Origin: Phreatobacter stygius
GTDB lineage: Bacteria; Pseudomonadota; Alphaproteobacteria; Rhizobiales; Phreatobacteraceae
Assembly: GCF_005144885.1 (NCBI RefSeq)
Contig: NZ_CP039690.1
Location: forward strand, 5,283,001 to 5,347,000
DNA length: 64,000 nt
Direction: 5' to 3'
The notes beneath the pieces were generated by a model. It was not told the DNA's origin. It worked only from the letters and a program-made list of their open reading frames with translations, and made no database searches. The first letter of the stretch is position 1, and the number at the start of each line of letters is the position of its first letter. Below, one piece after another: positions 58,153-64,000 of this stretch. The position numbers and the translations under genes are program-made.

Positions 58153-58511
58153 CACAGCCGATTGACGATCCCGGCCGCGACCAGGCCGATGAAGCCGCCG
58201 GCGGCCTTGACCGCGAAATCGGCGAACCTGCCGTGCCGGCCGGGCGCCAGTTCCTGCATCAGCTCGAAGACGGCGGCGCTGCCAAGGACCAGGGCCAGCA
58301 CCAGCGCCCAGCGCTTGGGATAGGCAAGGCCGAACAGCCCGCCGATGACGGCAAAGGCGAGCAAGCGTTCCAGCCCGGCGGAATGGCCGGTGACCGGGCG
58401 CAGTTGCATGGGCCCGATCGTGGCGACGAACACCGCCGCCAGCAGGGCCCAGGCGGCCCCGCGGATCAGAAGGGATGCCAAACCGGGCGACGTCAAACCG
58501 GAAGATGTCAA
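58137..58511 (-). CDS. VanZ-like small membrane protein
   Basis: 124 residues from TTG 58511, which has AGGA 7 bases upstream; the frame is open to a GTG at 58790 through 12-base tandem repeats that encode WRPS-type repeats and are unlikely to be translated. About four membrane segments; VanZ-like features are ATIGPMQLRPVTGHSAGLER and a helix with VFELMQELAPGRHGRFADFA. VanZ-type proteins lower sensitivity to some glycopeptides in Gram-positives, but their role in alphaproteobacteria is unknown. Confidence 0.6.
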   Translation of the reverse strand: MTSSGLTSPGLASLLIRGAAWALLAAVFVATIGPMQLRPVTGHSAGLERLLAFAVIGGLFGLAYPKRWALVLALVLGSAAVFELMQELAPGRHGRFADFAVKAAGGFIGLVAAGIVNRLWASGE

Positions 58512-58591
58512 GGCGATGTCCTGGCCGTTGCCTGCATCGCTCCTGATAACATCGGCGATCGGGCGGAAGCATGGCGGCGCGTGTCGCCAAG

Positions 58592-58669
58592 TCGGGTGCC
58601 AAGTCGGGCGCCAAGTCGGGCGCCAACTCGGGCGCCAACTCGGGCGCCAACTCGGGCGCCAAGCCGGGC
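58592..58669. repeat. 12-base tandem repeat, six units
   Basis: Units TCGGGCGCCAAC/G starting at 58592, 58604, 58616, 58628, 58640 and 58652 (first with T at position 6). It lies upstream of the VanZ-like gene within the gap 58512-59040, which holds no other feature I can support. A second imperfect series with 15-base period (GATGCCAAACCGGGC-like) follows at about 58475-58520 on the coding side. Confidence 0.85.
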
Positions 58670-59040
58670 ATCGCCGGCTATCCTGCGTCGGCCGGCTCCG
58701 CAAGAGCTGGACGACCTTCACCCGGGCCGGCGCGGGGCGATCCGCCACCGGGATCACGCGGTCGCGGGTCCGCGATCGAGATCTTTGCACACGCGGTTTT
58801 GATCGTCTCCACGGGCTGCGTGAAGGCTCGCTGCGCGTTCATCATTTGGGCGAGATTGTGGCAATTATGCGGTTTATTCTGTGTGGGCACCGGCGCGGCG
58901 CAGGTGAAACGCCGTGTGGCCAATGGTCGCTTGCGGTTATGGCTTACCGCTCGACAAGGATCGCTTAAGGCTTTCGCGCCATTCTGTTCACTATCAAGTC
59001 ACTCGCGTTGCATGCCTTCGAAGCCTATCCTTCTCGTCTC

Positions 59041-59355
59041 ATGGAAAGGCAGCCTGTCATGGCGGATGTCCCTCCGGGCCGTTCATTTTCCGCAGCCGAC
59101 CGCATCGTCATGCGCGCGATCTATCGCCGCTGCTGCGCCGATCTCGGCCTTGCCGGCGGCACCAGCAGCCGGCATCAGGCGCTCGCCCGCACCATCATGC
59201 AGCATTATGTCGCTGGCGCCACCGATCCCGAACGGCTGGCGGCTCTGGCGCTCGGCGAGGCCCGCAAGGCCGCCCGCAGGGCGACTGCCCGGCCGCGTAC
59301 GCCCTGGGCCAGCCTGATGGCGCTGCTCGGGTGGCTCCAGCCGCGGCAGGCCTGA
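59041..59355 (+). CDS. Small protein, paralogue of 61798-62088
   Basis: 104 residues from ATG 59041 (or 98 from 59059). Core: FSAADRIVMRAIYRRCCADLGL, SRHQALARTIMQHYVAGATD and PERLAALALGEA. The same order of elements (helix with C-x(4)-LG, basic residue run, then A-I-[MV]-Q-H-Y, then a terminal segment) is found in the protein at 61798. An N-terminal helical pair may form a small helical bundle. No family name known. Confidence 0.55.
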   Translation: MERQPVMADVPPGRSFSAADRIVMRAIYRRCCADLGLAGGTSSRHQALARTIMQHYVAGATDPERLAALALGEARKAARRATARPRTPWASLMALLGWLQPRQA

Positions 59356-59444
59356 AATCAAGGTTCGGCTGGCCAGAACAAGATGTTCCGGCCAGACGCA
59401 CGCGCGGCCGGTTGGGCTGGAAGCACAAGCGTCAGCCGGGCCTT

Positions 59445-59792
59445 CTAGAACCAGCGGCGGGGTGGGGCCATCTTGGCCGCCGGCCGCAGTGTCATCTGGG
59501 CGCCTTCACCCTCGACCGGGCTGACCGTCGCGACATAACAGGGCATCAAGCCGACACTGATCCGCGACGGGGAAATCTTCGGCTCCAGCAGCGGCCGATA
59601 ACCCATGGCGTTCTGCGGCAACGAGGCCGCGATGATCTCGGCGGGCGTCAGGTGGCTGGCGGCGAGCCGCTGCAGCATCCGGATGATGCCCTTTTCGGTC
59701 AGTGTGCCGAGCCTGATCTCGGCTGTGTAGATGCGGCCGCTCTTGCCGCTGCCTTCGATCGTCAGAATGCGCTGGCCCGGGCAGTCTCGCAT
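59445..59792 (-). CDS. Small protein, unknown function
   Basis: 115 residues from ATG 59792, with AGGTGAG upstream; a TTG at 59807 adds five residues. Mixed strand and helix: GQRILTIEGSGKSGRIYTAE, TEKGIIRMLQRLAASHLTP, and a C-terminal basic tail (MTLRPAAKMAPPRRWF). No family recognised. Confidence 0.5.
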   Translation of the reverse strand: MRDCPGQRILTIEGSGKSGRIYTAEIRLGTLTEKGIIRMLQRLAASHLTPAEIIAASLPQNAMGYRPLLEPKISPSRISVGLMPCYVATVSPVEGEGAQMTLRPAAKMAPPRRWF

Positions 59793-60027
59793 CGCGCTCA
59801 CCTGCAATCAAACCGCTGATTCCAGATGCTGCTACAACCGTTGAGATGTGCAAGCGGTACCATGGTCACGACTATCACGTTTGCGTGATTATTTGCAAGG
59901 CAATCGACCCCGAAGGCGCGAAATGCGGGCCGGGCCCACGCCGGCGAGCAAGGCTCACCGGCGCGGAAATTGTTCGTCGGATTGTATCAGTTTTTGTCCG
60001 CGGGCCACCTGCGATTGGCCAACAGGC

Positions 60028-60441
60028 CTAATAGATCGTCCAGTTTCCCGGCGTCATCAGTTCCAGCAGGTGGCCGTCCGGATCGCGGAAATAGCTGCTC
60101 TGGCCGCCGCGCTCCCACGTCGTGCGGCCTTCGATCACCACGTCGTGCTGGGCCAGCCGGTCGTCCCACCAGGCCAGCGCCTCCTGATCGACGGCGAAGC
60201 AGATGTGCAGCGGCCCGGCGCCGTCATGCGGCGGGATGGTGCCGCCCGGCAGCGTCTGGGTTCGCAGCGAGGCGCCACGCTTGAAGATCAGCAGCACGTT
60301 CGCGCCGCCGACGTCATAAGCGAACAGGGTCCGGGTTTTCAAAAGCGGCGTGAGTTGCATGACGGTTTCATAAAACCGCGCCGCGCGCTCGAGGTCGTCG
60401 ACATAGATCGAGGTCTCGAGGATACGATTGAGTTTTGGCAT
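60028..60441 (-). CDS. VOC-family (glyoxalase/bleomycin-resistance-like) protein
   Basis: 137 residues from ATG 60441. Two betaalphabetabetabeta units: ILETSIYVDDLERAARFYE at the start, LHICFAVD in the second unit, and SSYFRDPDGHLLELMTPG at the end. Possible metal ligands are His in PLHICFAV and the Glu of LLELMT, with others less clear. The family includes glyoxalase, fosfomycin- and bleomycin-resistance proteins and ring-cleavage dioxygenases; the substrate is unknown. Confidence 0.85.
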   Translation of the reverse strand: MPKLNRILETSIYVDDLERAARFYETVMQLTPLLKTRTLFAYDVGGANVLLIFKRGASLRTQTLPGGTIPPHDGAGPLHICFAVDQEALAWWDDRLAQHDVVIEGRTTWERGGQSSYFRDPDGHLLELMTPGNWTIY

Positions 60442-60618
60442 GGAAGCGTCTCCGCTCGCCGGCCGATGCCGGCAAGGCCATTTTTGCCGGAAGCCGCCCT
60501 TGGACTGCAGTGGCCGGCGCGACCGGCTGCGGTCGCCACAAAGCACGGCCACACCTGCGCCGCTGCCGGCGCGGTGGGTTCGATCGGGCTCAGGTCGGTC
60601 AGGCCAGGGCCCGGTCCG

Positions 60619-60849
60619 TCACCAGCCATGGCCGCGTCTGCGGCCCCAGCCATAGCCGCGGCCGCGCCGGTGCCGTCGATGGCCCGGCGGGATCCAGCCG
60701 GAGCGGCGGCGCTGGCCGGGCGGTCCCATTCCGTCCGGCCCCCAGCCGCGCCCCTGGGCCTCGGCTTCGGGGCTGAGAGCGGTCAGGCCGACAAGGCTCG
60801 CCAGCGCACCGAAGATCATGGCGCGGCGGCTTTGAATCACGTCCGACAT
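60619..60849 (-). CDS. Small exported Gly/Arg-rich protein
   Basis: 76 residues from ATG 60849, with GGGAGA upstream; a longer frame to 61077 exists without signal-peptide logic. Tat-like signal: QSRRAMIFGALASLVGLTAL with cleavage near AEAQ. The mature part is GRGWGPDGMGPP and RRRSGWIPPGHRRHRRGRGY, low-complexity and basic. Unknown role. Confidence 0.45.
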   Translation of the reverse strand: MSDVIQSRRAMIFGALASLVGLTALSPEAEAQGRGWGPDGMGPPGQRRRSGWIPPGHRRHRRGRGYGWGRRRGHGW

Positions 60850-61036
60850 CAACTTGTCTCCCGGGCAGTTGCCCTTTTGCCCAGACGAGGCGAATGGGCG
60901 CGTGGACCCAACGCGCCGGCAGCCATTCGGGTTCCCGCCGCAACGCCAGGCCAGGCCTCGCCGATTTGCGCTTGCCTTCTTGGTGAAAACAGAACATAAC
61001 AAGAACGAACAGGCGCGAGCCAGGAGATGTGAGTCC

Positions 61037-61339
61037 ATGACCCAGGCAGCCAGACTGCAGGTGGTGCCGGTTTTCACGGCGACCGAAGACCAGAAGCGCG
61101 AATGGCCGGCCGAAGGCCAGTTCCGTGAGGACGGCCCCGGTTATGATGTCGGCCTGTCGCCGCCCGGCGTGCCCTATGTACCGACCGACGAAGACGTCGA
61201 AGCGGTGCTGGCGGAGTTCGACGGCGATCCGAAGCGGGCGATCCGTGCCTTGCTCGAGGATATCGGCGTGCTGGCCGATGACCGGCGCAAAAACGTCTCC
61301 TACGGTTCGATCTACGGTCACCTCGAAGTGGTGAAATAG
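61037..61339 (+). CDS. Small protein, unknown function
   Basis: 100 residues from ATG 61037 (CAGGAG upstream). Sequence: FTATEDQKREWPAEGQFRED, GVPYVPTDEDVEAVLAEF, DDRRKNVSYGSIYGHLEV. Acidic and soluble; the middle part resembles short helical domains seen in orphan Hyphomicrobiales proteins. No family recognised. Confidence 0.5.
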   Translation: MTQAARLQVVPVFTATEDQKREWPAEGQFREDGPGYDVGLSPPGVPYVPTDEDVEAVLAEFDGDPKRAIRALLEDIGVLADDRRKNVSYGSIYGHLEVVK

Positions 61340-61797
61340 CGGCTGCCGCGCAAGCGACAGAGCCCTGCCGCACCGGCCCGCAACGACGAAAGCCACCTGT
61401 CTCCAGATGGCTTTCGCGGTGTCTTTTCGCTGCATGATGCGTGGACGACAGGGGGTGGGCCGCCGGCAGTCCGCGCGGGCGATGGCGACGCGTGCCAATG
61501 GCCGACGAGCGGCCATATCCGGGAAACGATATCGGGCGCGCAGGGTTCCCTGCCGTTCAAGCTTTTTTGATCGGGTCCGGGGACCTGGTCGGAAGCCTCG
61601 AAAATCCGCTGGAAAAGCCGATCTTCCGTCGTTTTCGGCAGTTGCATCGCCGTGGTGGCAACCTGCGGCTGAAACAGGGCAGGCGACGCGAATCATCTCT
61701 TGACGCGCGACGCATGCCTGTCACATTGCCTTACTATTTGTCTGATATGCGCAGTGATCTCCGATCGACGTAGGAAGCCAACGAAAGGGAGCCGACC
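61340..61797. other. Intergenic, possible terminator near its start
   Basis: 458 bases. CGAAAGCCACCT, loop GTCTCC, AGATGGCTTTCG at about 61387-61416 forms a stem of 12 with one mismatch, followed by a short T-rich stretch (GTCTTTTC); it may terminate the gene at 61037. Long chance frames run across the rest. The promoter of the gene at 61798 should lie in the last 100 bases. Confidence 0.4.
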
Positions 61798-62088
61798 ATG
61801 CGCAGCGCTCTCGCCGATCTCGACATTGACGACATTTTCGGGCCCGAAATCTTGACCCAGATGCAGCAAGTGTTCGATGCGACCTGCCGGGAACTCGGCG
61901 GCGCCGGCAACGAGCCGCGCATTCGCCGGGCGATCGCCGTGGCCATTGTCCAGCACTACGAACTCGGCATCCGCTCGCCGCTGGCGGTGACCGCCTCGGC
62001 GGTCAATACCGGCCGCAGCGCCCGCGGCCATACTCCCCAGGGCCCGCTCGTGTGGTGGAAGCCGGACACCGTGCAAGCGGCGGCGTGA
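61798..62088 (+). CDS. Small protein, paralogue of 59041-59355
   Basis: 96 residues, with AAAGGGAG before the ATG. Core: FGPEILTQMQQVFDATCREL, NEPRIRRAIAVAIVQHYELG, RSPLAVTASAVNTGRSAR. It shares its layout with the protein at 59041. The gene ends 45 bases before a strong terminator. Confidence 0.6.
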   Translation: MRSALADLDIDDIFGPEILTQMQQVFDATCRELGGAGNEPRIRRAIAVAIVQHYELGIRSPLAVTASAVNTGRSARGHTPQGPLVWWKPDTVQAAA

Positions 62089-62133
62089 GCCGGCGGCGAG
62101 CCGCGACTGACGCTGCTCCGGAGTAACCCCGAT

Positions 62134-62163
62134 AACCCTCTCCCGACCGGAGAGGGTTTTTTT
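62134..62163 (+). terminator. Strong rho-independent terminator
   Basis: AACCCTCTCC, loop CGACC, GGAGAGGGTT, then a run of seven T (62157-62163). Perfect 10-bp stem. The stem is the same CCCTCTCC/GGAGAGGG core found in the type B palindromes, so those elements may have derived from or act as terminators. Confidence 0.9.
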
Positions 62164-62322
62164 GGCTCTCAGCCCTGCGCCACATCCGACACGCCGTCGG
62201 CCCTCTGCCATGCGCGCCCAGAGCAGAAATTGGTCGCAAAGGGGCTGCAGAAGGCGGCGCCTGCGCGACCGCGCTCGGCGCCATTTCGAGCGAAGCGCGG
62301 AGGCTTCACATTGGCCGGACTC

Positions 62323-63156
62323 ATGCACGAAACCGCGCGATCCGATGACGACTTTAATGAAGACCTTCTGCCAGACCTTCCGGCCGGCAGAACCTGGGTT
62401 CCGGTCGGCAGCGGCGAATCCGGTGACAAAGTGTATTGCCGCAGTGATGGCGTGGCCTATGCCAAACTCTCGCAGGGGCTGGGCGCGGCTCGCCTCGATG
62501 GCGAGCGGCGCCGCACCGAATGGCTCGCTGCCACCGGTCTTGGGTCTCTCACCGTGCTCGACTGGAGGATGTCGGACAGCGGCGCCTGCCTTGTCACCAG
62601 GACCGTCCCGGGCGTGTCCGCGAGCGAGCTCTCCGCTTCCGCGTTGAGCGCTGCATGGCCGTCCATTGCCCGGCAGATCAAGGCGCTGCACGACCTTCCG
62701 GTCGCCGATTGTCCGTTCGAGCGCGGTCTGTCGACAATGGTCGATCGCGCCGCGGACGTTGTCGGGCGGGGCGCCGTCAACCCCGACTTCCTCGACCCGG
62801 ACCAGCGGGCCATTCCTGCCGCTGTCCTTCTCGCGCGCCTGCAGGCGGACATGCCCAGGCGGCTCGCTCAGGAGGCCGGCGACCTTGTTGTCTGCCACGG
62901 CGATGCCTGCCTGCCGAATGTCATGGTCGATCCCGATACGTATCGCTGCACCGGTCTGATCGACCTCGGGCGCCTTGGAACGGCCGACCGTTATGTCGAC
63001 CTTGCGCTGCTCCTCGCCAATGCCAGGGAAAGCTGGACCTCGCCGGGGGATGCGCCGGCGGCACGGGCCCGTCTCTTCGACATCCATGCCATCGCGCAGC
63101 CCGACCAGGAACGGCTGGATTTCTACCTTCGCCTGGACCCTCTGACCTGGGGATGA
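62323..63156 (+). CDS. APH(3'')-like aminoglycoside (streptomycin) phosphotransferase
   Basis: 277 residues from ATG 62323. It matches APH(3'')-Ib (StrA) throughout: PVGSGESGDKVYCRSDG, AYAKLS with the ATP-site Lys (about 48), TRTVPGVSASELS, PFERGLSTM, NPDFLDPDQ, the catalytic VCHGDACLPNVMVDP (about 188-202), CTGLIDLGRLGTADRY, and the identical C terminus FYLRLDPLTWG. All kinase residues are present. The start lacks a strong ribosome-binding site. Expression from its own promoter is unproved. No mobile element adjoins it, so it looks like a chromosomal, possibly ancestral-type gene. Confidence 0.85.
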   Translation: MHETARSDDDFNEDLLPDLPAGRTWVPVGSGESGDKVYCRSDGVAYAKLSQGLGAARLDGERRRTEWLAATGLGSLTVLDWRMSDSGACLVTRTVPGVSASELSASALSAAWPSIARQIKALHDLPVADCPFERGLSTMVDRAADVVGRGAVNPDFLDPDQRAIPAAVLLARLQADMPRRLAQEAGDLVVCHGDACLPNVMVDPDTYRCTGLIDLGRLGTADRYVDLALLLANARESWTSPGDAPAARARLFDIHAIAQPDQERLDFYLRLDPLTWG

Positions 63157-63335
63157 TCGTGGACGAGACGTCACGGCGACCCGGCCCGCAGGGTTTGGTT
63201 GGAGATCTTGTTCCGGCCGGCGAACTCCGGGCCACCGGGCGCAGCGCGCCCGACATTTGCGAATCCCGGCCGCTGAAATACAGTTTTTTGGCTGGTAGGT
63301 CCGTGATCGTGGCCACCTGAGGATCGAGCGCAGCA

Positions 63336-63863
63336 ATGGCTTCGACAGACCGCGCCGTGACCGTGACGCTCACCGAGGACGACTATGCCGCGGCGAACAA
63401 GTTGCATGTGTTGAATGAATATCGCCGCCCCTGGTCTCTGATCGCGATCGCCTGCATTGTCGTCATTTATTGCCTTTTCATCTATGCATCCGTCACGGGC
63501 TTTCGTTCATTTGCCATCCCTGGCCTCTATGTCCATATTATTTTTATCGCACTGCTCGCGTTGCCGGCGGTGAACTACCTGGTGCTGGCGCCCTATACGG
63601 CGCGCAAGACCTTTCGGCAGCAGAAGACGCTGCATCACCCCATCACCTATTCCTGGTCGGAGGCCGGTCTCAAAGCGACAAATGTCAGCGGCGAATGGCT
63701 GGTGCCTTGGACCGACTATCTCAAGTGGAGCGAGGACGACCGCGTCGTGCTGTTCTATCAGGCGCCGCGCCTGTTCCAGATGTTGCCGAAGCGCGCAGTC
63801 ACGGCCGAGCAGCTGGCCGATGTCATGCAATGTGCTGCCCTGTCGAAGGACGTGACGCCATGA
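63336..63863 (+). CDS. YcxB-like membrane protein
   Basis: 175 residues. Two membrane segments (about 33-52 and 62-85: SLIAIACIVVIYCLFIYAS and VHIIFIALLALPAVNYLVL), then a cytoplasmic YcxB-type domain with SWSEAGLKATNVSGEWLVPW and FQMLPKRAVTAEQL. Its stop overlaps the RidA-like start (ATGA). The function of YcxB proteins is unknown. Confidence 0.8.
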   Translation: MASTDRAVTVTLTEDDYAAANKLHVLNEYRRPWSLIAIACIVVIYCLFIYASVTGFRSFAIPGLYVHIIFIALLALPAVNYLVLAPYTARKTFRQQKTLHHPITYSWSEAGLKATNVSGEWLVPWTDYLKWSEDDRVVLFYQAPRLFQMLPKRAVTAEQLADVMQCAALSKDVTP

Positions 63864-64000
63864 CGATCGATTTTATCGGCCAGCCGGGACCGGATTCGGC
63901 ACGGCCCTATAGCGCGGCAACCCGCGCGGCGGGCCTGGTCTTCGTCTCCGGCCGCACCGCGCCGCATGACCCGGCGAACGGCATCCATCGCGGCGACACC
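63860..64000 (+). CDS. RidA-family protein (partial, cut by the window end)
   Basis: 47 residues are visible: MTIDFIGQPGPDSARPYSAA, then GLVFVSGRTAPHDPANG, typical of the RidA/YjgF fold start (FVSGQ-type strand and DP-x-G turn). RidA proteins hydrolyse reactive enamine/imine intermediates. It is translationally coupled to the YcxB-like gene (ATGA). The catalytic Arg lies beyond the window. Confidence 0.75.
   Translation, partial: MTIDFIGQPGPDSARPYSAATRAAGLVFVSGRTAPHDPANGIHRGDT

Noticed and set aside
58592-58669. CRISPR array
   Set aside because: The units are contiguous 12-mers without spacers; it is a simple tandem repeat. The 7-base elements likewise have no regular spacers.

Overview
The window is high-GC chromosomal DNA from an alphaproteobacterium, most likely of the Hyphomicrobiales (a Bosea, Phreatobacter or Bradyrhizobium type of organism). 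The reasons are the many ABC importers for small organic acids, a Bug/TctC-type binding protein, an Omp25-like porin, and interspersed CCCTCTCC/GGAGAGGG palindromes like those common in that order. There are no rRNA or tRNA genes and no CRISPR array. Assignments come from reading motifs; no database search was run.

Layout. (1) 0.16-9.9 kb: an AraC regulator diverges from a shikimate/quinate dehydrogenase, a branched-chain-type (HAAT) ABC importer and a QuiC-type dehydroshikimate dehydratase fused to an HPPD-like domain. Together they read as import of quinate/shikimate and conversion to protocatechuate. (2) 9.9-17.2 kb: a TetR regulator diverges from a polyamine/iron-type ABC importer with a fused double permease, an enoyl-CoA hydratase and an acyl-CoA ligase, which suggests uptake and CoA activation of an unknown carboxylate. 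Two TGAC-N6-GTCA palindromes lie between the two units. (3) 17.4-20.5 kb: a DUF2946-like protein, an exported isonitrile-hydratase-like DJ-1/PfpI protein and a CopC-CopD fusion. (4) 20.7-23.6 kb: an MHYT-GGDEF-EAL protein and a Rap1a-like protein. (5) 23.7-32.7 kb, minus strand: a second polyamine-type ABC importer, an M24/creatinase-like protein, an exported GAF protein, a TetR regulator, a small P-loop kinase and a Bug protein. (6) 33-39 kb: a threonine-synthase-like PLP enzyme, a LuxR regulator, an ArsR/SRPBCC pair, QueE, a porin and a small exported protein.

(7) 39.2-50.3 kb is the accessory core: a frameshifted type IIG restriction-modification enzyme with an AT-rich specificity segment, an MFS transporter, a large protein combining an alpha/beta hydrolase, a membrane segment, a coiled coil and a TPR array, an IS110-derived DEDD-domain protein and an OpgC-like membrane protein. 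(8) 50.5-64 kb holds many short orphan genes, a phage-like divergent repressor switch (XRE-S24 against a lone LexA-type DNA-binding domain) with three direct-repeat operators and a chain of ATGA-coupled genes that includes a 36-codon ORF, a VanZ-like gene, two related small proteins, a chromosomal APH(3'')-like kinase, and the start of a RidA gene cut by the window end.

Two interspersed repeat families mark the window. One is paired GC-rich palindromes (4.1, 7.8, 25.7 and 27.2 kb, with fragments at 17.3, 31.7 and 36.5 kb) lying inside or between operons. The other is an element whose inverted arms consist of 7-base units (GGCGAAT and variants) with an inner GGGGCATGATGC palindrome. It occurs about nine times between 28 and 58 kb, at gene ends, and sometimes supplies the stop codon.
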